NCBI GenBank assembly: GCA_963756365.1
Contig: CAVWNF010000003.1
Location: forward strand, 2,232,001 to 2,296,000
Source of the DNA: WHTI01 sp963756365
Lineage (GTDB): Bacteria > Actinomycetota > CADDZG01 > WHSQ01
Direction of reading: 5' to 3'
Length of the DNA: 64,000 nucleotides
Position 1 is the first letter of the stretch. Each line of letters opens with the position of its first letter. Shown here piece by piece: positions 7,369 to 15,000 of this stretch. The translations under genes and the position numbers were made by a program. The notes beneath the pieces were generated by a model that ran no database searches, was not told the origin of the DNA, and saw only the letters and a list, made by a program, of their open reading frames with translations.

Positions 7369-9317
7369 CCCTCGCGCTCCTGGGGCTCACGCTCGTCCTG
7401 TCCTCAGGCTGCACATCCGATTCCGATTCCGGATCCGGATACGGAGACAACAGCGTGGGCGGGATCGAGTACATCGGGATGAAGGACAACTTCTTCTCGC
7501 GCGAGGTAACCCGAGTCCCACTCGGTGCCGAGATCGCGTTCGAGAACCAGGGAGTCAACCCTCACAATGCGATCGCCGCCGACGGCTCCTGGTCAACCGA
7601 AGAGGTGACCGGCGACTTGAGCATGGAGACCGGAGAGGAAGCGTCCCTAGATATCGACGAGCCCGGGGTCTACGTCTTCTTCTGCAGCTTCCACGGGACC
7701 GCGGGAGGACAAGGCATGGCGGCCACCCTCGTGGTCGGGGACGTCGCCTACGACCCATCGGGTGGCGAAGAGCCCCAGGAGGCGGTAGCCGAAGCCACGG
7801 GGACCACGATCGAGGTGCCTGCCGATGCCGCAACGATCCAGGAGGGTGTCGATCTGGCGGCTCCCGGCGATCTCGTCCTCATCTCCCCAGGGGTGTACGA
7901 GGAAGAGGTGTTGGTCACCACCCCCTCGCTAACGATCAGGGGCACCGATCGGAACGAAGTGATCCTCGACGGGAACTTCGAGTATCCGAACGGGTTCCAG
8001 GTAGTCGTCGATGGGGTGGCGATCGAGAACCTCACCGCCCGCAATTACCTTCTGAACGGGTTCTTCTGGACCGGGGTTGAGGGTTACCGCGCGTCCTACC
8101 TAACTGCGTACAACAACGCTGACTACGGCCTCTACGTCTTCGATTCGAAAGACGGGATCATGGAGCACTCGTACGCATCCGGGTCGCCCGATGCGGGCTT
8201 CTACATCGGGCAGTGCTACCCGTGCGACTCGGTCATCGTCGATGTGATCGCCGAGAACAACGCTCTCGGCTACAACGGGACCAATGCTGGTGGCGATCTC
8301 TACATCGTGAACTCGATCTTCCGAAACAATATGGGTGGAGTGGTTCCCAACACCCTGGATACGGAGTTGTACCCACCCCAACGCGAGACGACGATCGCCG
8401 GGAACCTCATCTCCGACAACAACAACCTGAACGTCCCATACAAGAAGCGTCTCTACGCGACCGCCTACGGCAACGGCATCGTCATCACGGGCGGGGTAGA
8501 CAACCTGGTCGAGGACAACCGGATCGTCTCCCACGAGAACAATGGTGTGCTGGTCGTACCGAACCTCGACAAGCAGGTCTGGTTGTCCTCCGGGAACGAG
8601 GTGCGGAACAACGACATCTCGAACTCAGGGGTCGCCGACCTAACGTTGGCGGGTCCCTCCGGGACCGGGAACTGTTTCCACGGCAACGACATCGACCGAA
8701 CGTCTCCCCCCGGTCTCCAACCGTTCGCAGGATGCGACGGACTTCGACTCCCGCTCGGTTCGGATGTGATCCCAACCCTGCGGATCGCAGGCTATGCGGC
8801 GGACGTTTCTGGTTCGGAGGTCGATCTCGTTGCCCTCACCGCCGCGGGCCCGATCCCGCCTCCTCAGGAACAGATGCCGGGAGGCGCAGCGGCACCGGTA
8901 GAACCGGCGGTCGACGTGTTCGCCGAGTACGACATGCCAGAGATAAGCATCCCCGATGACCCCGACCGGGTCGTCGCCATCCCTAAGGAGGTTCTAGTGG
9001 CCGGCATCCCGCTGGCGGCATCGAGTGGCTGGCAGTTGATCTTCTCGCTGTACGGCTACCTGTTGCCGTTCGTTCTCTATGCGGCGTGGGTGTCGCTCTC
9101 GTTCTGGGATATCGCCCGGCGCGATGACATGGCTCGCCGCGCCTCTCTCCTGTGGATCGCCGCGATCCTGCTCGTGCCTTTCCTGGGTGTTATCGCGTAC
9201 CTCTTCCTCGGGCGATCACGGATCGAGACGTGGCTGCGAGTAGCGGTTGTAGCAGGAGGGATCGGCGCGTACGGGGTCATCCTCGTCCTAGGTGCGCTGC
9301 TCGGGGGCCTCGCGTAA
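7347..9317 (+). CDS. lipoprotein: cupredoxin + NosD-like beta-helix + C-terminal membrane domain
   Basis: A 656-residue multidomain exported protein. A lipoprotein signal ends in lipobox 'LSSGC' (Cys22). Residues about 40-130 resemble a type-1 copper domain: ligand candidates are His73 ('NPHNA'), Cys113, His116 and Met124 ('FFCSFHGTAGGQGM'). Residues about 150-470 are a right-handed beta-helix of NosD/CASH type with repeated Asn-rich turns ('AENNALGYNG', 'VEDNRIVSHENNG'). After a linker come about three membrane segments in a PLDc_N-like arrangement ('LLWIAAILLVPFLGVIAYLF'). Copper binding and surface polysaccharide or copper handling are inferences; I know no exact functional precedent for the fusion. 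Confidence 0.7.
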   Translation: MPRPRLLALALLGLTLVLSSGCTSDSDSGSGYGDNSVGGIEYIGMKDNFFSREVTRVPLGAEIAFENQGVNPHNAIAADGSWSTEEVTGDLSMETGEEASLDIDEPGVYVFFCSFHGTAGGQGMAATLVVGDVAYDPSGGEEPQEAVAEATGTTIEVPADAATIQEGVDLAAPGDLVLISPGVYEEEVLVTTPSLTIRGTDRNEVILDGNFEYPNGFQVVVDGVAIENLTARNYLLNGFFWTGVEGYRASYLTAYNNADYGLYVFDSKDGIMEHSYASGSPDAGFYIGQCYPCDSVIVDVIAENNALGYNGTNAGGDLYIVNSIFRNNMGGVVPNTLDTELYPPQRETTIAGNLISDNNNLNVPYKKRLYATAYGNGIVITGGVDNLVEDNRIVSHENNGVLVVPNLDKQVWLSSGNEVRNNDISNSGVADLTLAGPSGTGNCFHGNDIDRTSPPGLQPFAGCDGLRLPLGSDVIPTLRIAGYAADVSGSEVDLVALTAAGPIPPPQEQMPGGAAAPVEPAVDVFAEYDMPEISIPDDPDRVVAIPKEVLVAGIPLAASSGWQLIFSLYGYLLPFVLYAAWVSLSFWDIARRDDMARRASLLWIAAILLVPFLGVIAYLFLGRSRIETWLRVAVVAGGIGAYGVILVLGALLGGLA

Positions 9318-9335
9318 GCACTTATCCTCTGGCGC

Positions 9336-9431
9336 ATGAGACGGAACACCCTCTACGCGATCATCCTGCTCTTGATGGCCATCGCACTCGCCGGAACGAT
9401 CAGCGTCCTGCGCATGTGGGGATCGTTCTGA
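9336..9431 (+). CDS. 31-residue single-span membrane microprotein
   Basis: A short frame encoding one predicted membrane helix ('LYAIILLLMAIALAGTISVL') with a positively charged start (MRRN) and short tail. TATCCT (9323-9328) lies 7 nt before the ATG, the same layout as other predicted leaderless genes here, which supports expression. It follows the copper/beta-helix gene by 18 nt and converges with the acyltransferase. No family is recognised. Confidence 0.5.
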   Translation: MRRNTLYAIILLLMAIALAGTISVLRMWGSF

Positions 9432-9434
9432 CCG

Positions 9435-10475
9435 TTAGCTGAAGGTTCCCTTGCGGAGCCCGAGATTGCGCAGCAGCATCTGTTGGATGGTGTCTCGTAT
9501 CGAGTCGGTCAGATCGAAGATCAACATCGCGTCGTCGGCCGCGTCGGGACCGTAATCATCCATCGCTATCGGCTCGCCGAACTCGATGATCCACTTGCTA
9601 GGCAACGGGATCAGGCCCAAGGGGCCGAGTAGCGGGAAGGTGGGCGTGACCGGGAAATAGGGGAACCCAAGCGCCCGAGCAAGCGGTTTGAGGTCGGCGA
9701 TCATCGGATACGTCTCCTCGGCGCCAACCACTGCTACGGGGATGATCGGCACCTGGCTGCGAAGGGCAACCTCGATGAACCCGCCCCGCCCGAACCTCTG
9801 AAGCTTGTAGCGATTCGCCCATCCCTTACCAACACCCTTGAACCCCTCGGGATAGACGCCTACGAGTTCACCGCGGCGAAGCAACTCGTAGGCATCCTCA
9901 TCACGGGCAACGGCGTTCCCTGCCTTCCGCGCGAGAGCGGAGATGAACGGCGACTTCCATACGAGGTCGGCTCCGATGTTCCGGATCACCCGGTTCTCTG
10001 AGTGCTCGCTCGCGACCGCATGCTGAACCATCACCGCATCGAGGGGGATGGTGCCTGAGTGGTTCCCAACCAGGAGGGCGGGGCCCTCGGATGGGATCCG
10101 ATCGATGCCGATGGTGCGCACCCGGAAGTACTTCTCGTAGAGCGGTTGCGCGATCTGCATCAAGACATCGCGATAGAGCTCTTCATCGAAGCCGAAGTCG
10201 TCGATGGCGTAGTCACCCGCCAAGCGGCGCTCAACGAACCTCCTGATCCTGTCGATCGGATCGTCGGGCACATCATCGAGGCGCGCGCTCGCGGTGCGAC
10301 GGGCCTTCTCCGTTGCCTCCGCCCTGGTTTCCTCCCGGCCCCCGTGAGTTCTGCAGAAGCCCGAGAGACCTATCGATTGGTTACGGCACCGCTTGCCACT
10401 CTTGGTCGTGGCCCGACAGCGATTCGGATCGAGTTGAGTGCGTCCCTCTATCGGGATGACCTCTGCCTCAGGCAT
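9435..10475 (-). CDS. lysophospholipid acyltransferase family protein with N-terminal Cys/His cluster
   Basis: PlsC-type acyltransferase of 346 residues, expected to move acyl chains onto glycerolipid acceptors at the membrane. The acyltransferase motif appears as 'GNHSGTIPLD' (NHx4D), followed by 'GVYPEGFKG' and 'VPIIPVAVVGAEETYP'. An N-terminal segment 'CRATTKSGKRC' ... 'GFCRTHGG' looks like the small DUF5763-type Cys/His domain. The ATG at 10475 overlaps the end of the epimerase gene by 8 nt, so the two are co-transcribed. This epimerase-acyltransferase pairing recurs in actinomycetes; its substrate is unknown to me. Confidence 0.82.
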   Translation of the reverse strand: MPEAEVIPIEGRTQLDPNRCRATTKSGKRCRNQSIGLSGFCRTHGGREETRAEATEKARRTASARLDDVPDDPIDRIRRFVERRLAGDYAIDDFGFDEELYRDVLMQIAQPLYEKYFRVRTIGIDRIPSEGPALLVGNHSGTIPLDAVMVQHAVASEHSENRVIRNIGADLVWKSPFISALARKAGNAVARDEDAYELLRRGELVGVYPEGFKGVGKGWANRYKLQRFGRGGFIEVALRSQVPIIPVAVVGAEETYPMIADLKPLARALGFPYFPVTPTFPLLGPLGLIPLPSKWIIEFGEPIAMDDYGPDAADDAMLIFDLTDSIRDTIQQMLLRNLGLRKGTFS

Positions 10476-11544
10476 CGGTGGACTCCCTATCGCGTTCTGC
10501 CTTGACCCGCAGGTACTCGAACAACTCGCGCTCCCATGTCGGATGTGCGTCAGGCTCGGGCGCGATGTCGTGTTGGCGGGTGTCCCTGAAATCGACGATC
10601 GCTTCCTCGGTCGTGTAACGCGGTCTGAATCCGAGTTCGTGAGCGGCCCGACGAGTGTCGACAACCCTTCCGTAGATCAACAGCTTGAGCTGGTCCACCG
10701 GGAAATCGATCACATCGAATCTCTTCAACAGTGACGCCGCTGAGCTCGCCGCAGGGAGGAAGAGAGGAAGTTCGATGTGTCCCAGCATCCTGATCGCCTT
10801 CGAGAGATACACCACCCCGTCCGCCGCGACATTGAAGATCCCCTTCTTGTCGAGGATCATCGAGCGATAGAGGGCCTCTACGGCGTCTTCCTCGTGGAGG
10901 AGTTGGATGCGTGGATCGAAGCCGAGGGCGGTTGGAACCACGGGGAGGGACAGGTAGTCCGTGATCGACGTCCGCACCGTAGGTCCGATGACGTTCTGGG
11001 TACGGAGGATCGTGAGGGCCACATCGGGACGGCGCCGGCCGAAGTCACGCACATAAGTCTCGGCCTCGGCACAGTCTTTCCCGTACCCGGAGAGATCGGC
11101 TTGCCTATCAGCGTAGGACTCTGGGATAAGCGACGGCTCACCGGGGCGAGATCCGTAAACGGCGGCCGATGATTTCACCACGACCTTCTTCACCTTGAGA
11201 GCGCGCTGCGCCGCGGCGAGCAACTGCATCGTGCCGATGACGTTGCTCTCCTTCATCTGCGACCGGCCCCCGAGCCGTCCTGGGCTCGACCCGATATTCG
11301 TGTGAACGATGGTGTCGACCTTGGTGGCTTCCAGGACGCGGGCGACTAGTGGGTTGCGGATGTCCGCCCTGACGAACTCGAGGCCCTCGATCGGTATCGA
11401 TGGCTCCTCGAGGTCTACGCCGATAACCTGCTCGATGGCGGGGTCGTTCTCGAGCCTCTTGGCGAGGCGAAGCCCCAGGAACCTCGAAACCCCGGTGATC
11501 AGGACCCGGCGTCCGCCTGAGGTTGATCGCTCGTCATCGGTCAT
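10468..11544 (-). CDS. NAD-dependent epimerase/dehydratase family protein
   Basis: Extended short-chain dehydrogenase of 358 residues. The N-terminal Rossmann motif is 'VLITGVSRFLGLRLA' and the catalytic centre includes 'SSAAVYG' and 'YGKDCAE' (Tyr-x3-Lys-like, with Asp after the Lys). It probably modifies a nucleotide-activated sugar or lipid-linked precursor used with the downstream acyltransferase. The ATG at 11544 lies 7 nt after TAGCGT (complement of 11552-11557), consistent with leaderless initiation; that hexamer overlaps the stop codon of the SAM hydrolase gene. Exact reaction cannot be assigned. Confidence 0.82.
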   Translation of the reverse strand: MTDDERSTSGGRRVLITGVSRFLGLRLAKRLENDPAIEQVIGVDLEEPSIPIEGLEFVRADIRNPLVARVLEATKVDTIVHTNIGSSPGRLGGRSQMKESNVIGTMQLLAAAQRALKVKKVVVKSSAAVYGSRPGEPSLIPESYADRQADLSGYGKDCAEAETYVRDFGRRRPDVALTILRTQNVIGPTVRTSITDYLSLPVVPTALGFDPRIQLLHEEDAVEALYRSMILDKKGIFNVAADGVVYLSKAIRMLGHIELPLFLPAASSAASLLKRFDVIDFPVDQLKLLIYGRVVDTRRAAHELGFRPRYTTEEAIVDFRDTRQHDIAPEPDAHPTWERELFEYLRVKAERDRESTDA

Positions 11545-11554
11545 GAGACCCACG

Positions 11555-12373
11555 CTACCCCGAAGGCGGGCCGACGATTGCTGTCGAACCTGCCCGGGCA
11601 CGTAGTTGCGCAGCCGCGTCGCCCTTGTTCACCGACAGCGACAGATACCGATAGGAGTCCTCGACCAGGACGAACTCGCCTTGAGCAACCTCCGAGTAAG
11701 ACCTACCGATATCGATGTTCAACCGGTGACCCTCCATGCGCACTTCAAGCCGGGTCGAATCCTGTAGTCCCACCTCGCCCAGTTGGAGCCGGCCGAGGTT
11801 CAGCTGAAGGTTGCCGAACCGATCGACCTGGAGCACCTCGGCGTGGAGATGGTCATCGTGGATCCACGCGATCGGGATCTCGAGTCCGACCAGTTCGTCG
11901 CCGGGGATCTCGCCCCCCAGTTCAGACGGGTCCACCCCTGCGGCGATATGCGCGCTGGCGGGGGCGAAGACATCCCGTCCCTGGAACGTACGAGAGATCG
12001 GCCGGAGGAGGAACGACTCATTGGTGATCTCATAAACCTTCTTGATCCCACCTGAAGACTGCGCCGCCGGGATCATCACCCCGTTGTCGGGGCCGACGAA
12101 GTGCTCGCCCCACCCGGTTTCGATACACACCGCCCGTCGGCCAGACCCCACGGTCGGATCCACGACAGCTAGGTGAACGGAGTCCGGCAAGAACGGTAGC
12201 GACTGCTGAAGGACGATCGCTCCGTGCATGATGTCCTGCCGCAGGATGTTGTGATCGACATCGATGATCTTCAGGTCGGGAGCGATCTTGAGCATGACGC
12301 CGTGGCATACGCCAACGAACTCATCTTCGAGGCCATAGTCAGATAGGAAAGTAACGATGCCTGGATTCTTCAC
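11555..12373 (-). CDS. SAM hydrolase (DUF62, SAM hydroxide adenosyltransferase)
   Basis: Fluorinase-like family protein of 272 residues that in characterised members splits S-adenosylmethionine to adenosine and methionine using water. Typical features are the N-terminal 'VTFLSDYGLEDEFVG', 'VHLAVVDPTVGSGRR', 'FVGPDNG', 'RDVFAPASAHIAAG' and a C-terminal beta domain with 'VDRFGNLQLNL'. The GTG at 12373 is preferred because TAGGAT (complement of 12381-12386) sits 7 nt upstream; an ATG at 12382 would lie inside that hexamer. The gene is upstream of the epimerase in the same direction. Confidence 0.88.
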   Translation of the reverse strand: MKNPGIVTFLSDYGLEDEFVGVCHGVMLKIAPDLKIIDVDHNILRQDIMHGAIVLQQSLPFLPDSVHLAVVDPTVGSGRRAVCIETGWGEHFVGPDNGVMIPAAQSSGGIKKVYEITNESFLLRPISRTFQGRDVFAPASAHIAAGVDPSELGGEIPGDELVGLEIPIAWIHDDHLHAEVLQVDRFGNLQLNLGRLQLGEVGLQDSTRLEVRMEGHRLNIDIGRSYSEVAQGEFVLVEDSYRYLSLSVNKGDAAAQLRARAGSTAIVGPPSG

Positions 12374-12432
12374 AGCGGGCATCCTATCTAGAGACATCGG
12401 CACCTAGGGCGGCTCCTGGCCCAAAGCGACCA

Positions 12433-12462
12433 TTGACGGGGGGTTCCAGCGGTCCCTATGCT
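12433..12462 (+). promoter_or_regulatory. whiB promoter (TTGACG, 18 nt, TATGCT)
   Basis: TTGACG at 12433-12438 and TATGCT at 12457-12462 with an 18-nt spacer lie upstream of whiB. The start codon is 45 nt further on, so unlike many neighbours this mRNA would carry a short leader. Confidence 0.6.
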
Positions 12463-12506
12463 CCTTACACCTCGTTCCGCTCGGGAGCGACGATGCTCGG
12501 AGAGTC

Positions 12507-12767
12507 GTGGAACAGCTCCTTCCGACCGATCAAGAGTGGCAGGACCACGCCGCATGCCGGCGGACGTCCGTCGAGGTCTTCTTCCCCCCCGCAGAGCAGG
12601 AGGCGACGGACGCCAAGGCCGTGTGCCTAGGGTGTTCGGTGCGCGACGTCTGCCTCGAGTTCGCGCTGGCAGCGGGAGAGAGGTTCGGCGTCTGGGGAGG
12701 ACTAACACCCCAAGAACGCAGATCGCTGGTCGCTAGGCGACGCAGCAGGGCAGCAGCACTCGACTGA
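12507..12767 (+). CDS. whiB: WhiB-family iron-sulphur transcriptional regulator
   Basis: An 86-residue Wbl protein, specific to actinobacteria and their phages, which binds a [4Fe-4S] cluster and acts with the primary sigma factor. All four cluster cysteines are present: one in 'HAACRR', two in 'CLGC' and one in 'DVCLEF'. The family turn 'GVWGG' follows, then a basic tail ('ARRRSRAAA'). The GTG start has GGAGAG a few bases upstream. Which Wbl subclass it belongs to cannot be decided by eye. It converges with the bS22 gene, 4 bp away. Confidence 0.93.
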   Translation: MEQLLPTDQEWQDHAACRRTSVEVFFPPAEQEATDAKAVCLGCSVRDVCLEFALAAGERFGVWGGLTPQERRSLVARRRSRAAALD

Positions 12768-12771
12768 GCGA

Positions 12772-12873
12772 CTACTTACCCTGCTGACGCCGCTGCCAGC
12801 GGGTCTTCTTCAGCATCTTGCGGTGCTTCTTCTTGCGCATCTTCTTGCGACGTTTCTTTACTAGTGAAGGCAT
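12772..12873 (-). CDS. 30S ribosomal protein bS22 (AURKAIP1/COX24 domain)
   Basis: A 33-residue, very basic protein ('MPSLVKKRRKKMRKKKHRK' at the N-terminus, ending 'RRQQGK') that matches the size and KKRRKxMxKKKHRKxL pattern of mycobacterial bS22, a small-subunit protein seen near the decoding centre. GAGGTGA ends 3 nt before the ATG. The gene is easily missed because of its length. Between the convergent whiB gene and the Clp1-like gene. Confidence 0.88.
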   Translation of the reverse strand: MPSLVKKRRKKMRKKKHRKMLKKTRWQRRQQGK

Positions 12874-12920
12874 GGCTCACCTCGCTTTCATCTGTAGTTG
12901 CGTGTCCCGTTGGCAACCGA

Positions 12921-13817
12921 TCATTCGGTCCCGAACAGCTGTCGTAGATCAACCGGCCCCTTGGCGCGGCCGGAGATATCCATGCGGATAGAACCCAGCC
13001 GGAGGCCCCTGACACCCTCGCTCACCGGAGAGATCATGCGAAGCACATCCTCGCCCGAGTCGTACTCGAGTACTCCGATGCCGACGCAGTGACCGGCGCC
13101 ATCCTCCATGCCAACCACTAGTTCGTCCAGTTGAGCAAGGTCGAACTCAGGCGGAAGCGTGGGCATGAACACGGTTGGTCGGACCCGCCAGCGCGACGAG
13201 CCATTCGCGAAGTACGCCGCGAACGACTCCTCCCGTGACTGCATCCGCTCGTCTACCGACCTCGCCCGTACCTCTGCAGCGACGTCGAGCTCGATCATCT
13301 CAGCGGTGCAGAACCTCTGTGCCAAGCCGACCAAAGGTTCGAGTTCACCCCCGTGCTCGAAAGCCACGACGTAGTCGGGTGAGATGAGGTCCAGCTTGAA
13401 GTACTTGAGCGTTTGTCCATAGATACCAGAAACCAGACTGGCCGAATCGATGACGATGAGTCTGCAGCCCGCGGCTCGAGCCTGGTTGACCAGTTTCAAG
13501 GTGCTGGTGATGAGGGGCAGAAGGTGACCCTTGGGGGCGAGTGAACCAACGAATCCAAGCCCGTCCGCCACCCTGAGACCCAGCTCGCTGAAATCTGTGG
13601 ACGCGTCGCAGAGCTTCAGACCCGTGGTCGTCGGTGGCCCGATCGTCGACTGCACCACGTCACCGTCGACGATCGCGGTCTTGATCCCAGCCTTCACCGC
13701 TCTGCGAGCCAGTTCGATGCCGAAAGTCGTCTTGCCGGAATCGAGGCCACCCATGAGGAACACCGTTCCGGGATGCTCGATCAACCGGTCGAAGGTTCTC
13801 TCGTACTCGCTCTTCAT
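12921..13817 (-). CDS. Clp1/Grc3-like P-loop NTPase (putative polynucleotide kinase)
   Basis: A 298-residue P-loop protein. Walker A is 'GGLDSGKTTF' (about residue 23), followed by 'AIVDGDVVQSTIGPP' and a Walker-B-like 'RLIVIDSASLVSG', a pattern shared with Clp1/Grc3 proteins, which phosphorylate RNA 5'-hydroxyl ends in archaea and eukaryotes. Bacterial members are uncharacterised as far as I know, so an RNA substrate is an inference. 'AGGAAGTGA' precedes the ATG. A strong terminator separates it from the bldC-like gene upstream. Confidence 0.7.
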   Translation of the reverse strand: MKSEYERTFDRLIEHPGTVFLMGGLDSGKTTFGIELARRAVKAGIKTAIVDGDVVQSTIGPPTTTGLKLCDASTDFSELGLRVADGLGFVGSLAPKGHLLPLITSTLKLVNQARAAGCRLIVIDSASLVSGIYGQTLKYFKLDLISPDYVVAFEHGGELEPLVGLAQRFCTAEMIELDVAAEVRARSVDERMQSREESFAAYFANGSSRWRVRPTVFMPTLPPEFDLAQLDELVVGMEDGAGHCVGIGVLEYDSGEDVLRMISPVSEGVRGLRLGSIRMDISGRAKGPVDLRQLFGTE

Positions 13818-13840
13818 GGACTCACTTCCTGGTCATGCAA

Positions 13841-13868
13841 AGAAAAGACCGCTCCCGAAGGAACGGTC
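13841..13868 (-). terminator. rho-independent terminator with UUCG loop after bldC-like gene
   Basis: On the minus strand GACCGTTCC-TTCG-GGAGCGGTC forms a 9-bp stem (one T-G wobble) with a UUCG tetraloop, followed by TTTTCT (13846-13841). It lies 40 nt past the bldC-like stop and just before the Clp1-like start. Confidence 0.88.
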
Positions 13869-13908
13869 CGCCTCTGGTGGTGTCGTTCGGACCTCGTAGA
13901 ACCGGGAT

Positions 13909-14103
13909 CTAGCCTGCGTCCATGTACCTCTGGTCGAGATACCTGCGAACGTCCTCTTCCCTGATGCGATAACCGCGGCCCACGCGCACGGCGCCAAGCT
14001 GTCCCGCCTTGATGAATCGATACACGGTCATGTTGCTCACCCGTAGCTGGTGGGCGACCTCGGAGACGGTTAGGAACGTTGGAGTCGTGTGGGCTGAAGC
14101 CAT
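13909..14103 (-). CDS. BldC-like MerR-type helix-turn-helix protein
   Basis: A 64-residue DNA-binding protein with one winged helix-turn-helix: 'FLTVSEVAHQLRVSNMTVYR' followed by 'GAVRVGRGYRIREEDVRRYL'. This is the excisionase/BldC pattern; BldC controls vegetative growth versus sporulation in Streptomyces. The ATG lies 6 nt after TATACT, so the message is probably leaderless. The protein encoded just upstream belongs to a family also found near bldC in Streptomyces, which favours a BldC orthologue over a phage excisionase. No mobile-element genes are nearby. Confidence 0.85.
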   Translation of the reverse strand: MASAHTTPTFLTVSEVAHQLRVSNMTVYRFIKAGQLGAVRVGRGYRIREEDVRRYLDQRYMDAG

Positions 14104-14109
14104 CGGGGC

Positions 14110-14139
14110 AGTATAGCAAGCCTCGTTTGCGCAGGTCAG
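14110..14139 (-). promoter_or_regulatory. bldC-like gene promoter (CTGACC, 18 nt, TATACT)
   Basis: On the minus strand CTGACC (14139-14134), an 18-nt spacer and TATACT (14115-14110) precede the ATG by 6 nt. TATACT is the -10 closest to consensus in the region. Confidence 0.65.
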
Positions 14140-14166
14140 AGAGGGTTTCTGGGACCCCCGGCGGGC

Positions 14167-14949
14167 CTAGATCCGACCGGCGAGAACGTCCTCGAAGATC
14201 GACCACGCGGGCTTGTATGACCCAGGCGCTCGGTTGTCGTCAAGCGGCACAGCCCACATCTTCTTGTCGCCCCTGGCCCATGCGACCGCAAGGGCGGGAT
14301 CGTTGATGTCGATGATGGCGACCGTCGGGATAGCTCTCTCGATAGCGGCCCCGGCCCACCCGTGATCTCCGAGAACTACGTCTGGCAACGGCGAGCCCTC
14401 GAGCAGAGCCTCCATCGCGGCAGCGGAATGCGTGTGGAGCAACGCTCCCCAATCGGCGAGGCAGGCCACCCCACCGACATATCGAACCTCGAGCTTGCGG
14501 CCCTTCCTTTCGACCACAACTCGATCCTCGGCCAGCCGGATCACCCTGCCGCCAGCGGCTCGGTACGCATCCGCCACCCGGATGTCGTGTTCGAGCATCC
14601 CGGTCGGATGCCCCGTTGCGAGGAAGAGGGAGGCGCCATCGGCAGCGAAGCCTTTCAACGCCCTCGCTGCCTCGATGAGACCCTCGATGGTCAGATCGGG
14701 GTCGATCTCGTCGTATCCATCCTCCTGAGTGAATGGGGCGGAACAACCTGTCAGCTTGGACACGAACGAGAGGATCTCCTCGGGCGAATACCGGGAGAGC
14801 CCTGAGATCCCGAAGGTGTCGTCGGTGTCGCCCTCGATGATCTGGCGGATCTTGCCGAGCACGTTGCGCCGCGAGTGCGACTGATGCGGGCCGGTGATGC
14901 CAGCCTCGATGAGTTCATCCCGGTACCCTCTGAGCACATCGCTGATCAT
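14167..14949 (-). CDS. conserved actinobacterial protein of a family labelled phosphatase
   Basis: A 260-residue soluble protein. It contains 'LATGHPTGMLEHDI', 'LLHTHSAAAMEALL', 'VVLGDHGWAGAAIERAIPT', 'DINDPALAVAW' and 'VPLDDN', motifs I recognise from actinomycete proteins usually named phosphatase and found near bldC; I know of no direct biochemical support for that label. The His/Asp-rich motifs suggest a metal centre. The ATG at 14949 is chosen because TAGGAT (complement of 14957-14962) lies 7 nt upstream. Starts as far up as 14988 are possible. Divergent from the SDR gene. Confidence 0.6.
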   Translation of the reverse strand: MISDVLRGYRDELIEAGITGPHQSHSRRNVLGKIRQIIEGDTDDTFGISGLSRYSPEEILSFVSKLTGCSAPFTQEDGYDEIDPDLTIEGLIEAARALKGFAADGASLFLATGHPTGMLEHDIRVADAYRAAGGRVIRLAEDRVVVERKGRKLEVRYVGGVACLADWGALLHTHSAAAMEALLEGSPLPDVVLGDHGWAGAAIERAIPTVAIIDINDPALAVAWARGDKKMWAVPLDDNRAPGSYKPAWSIFEDVLAGRI

Positions 14950-15000
14950 GCGCTGCATCCTATGAGCCATACGATGTGAGCCACCCACAGGGGAGGAAAC

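Noticed and set aside
13909..14103. Phage excisionase
   Set aside because: No integrase or other phage genes nearby, and the neighbouring gene supports a chromosomal BldC-type role.
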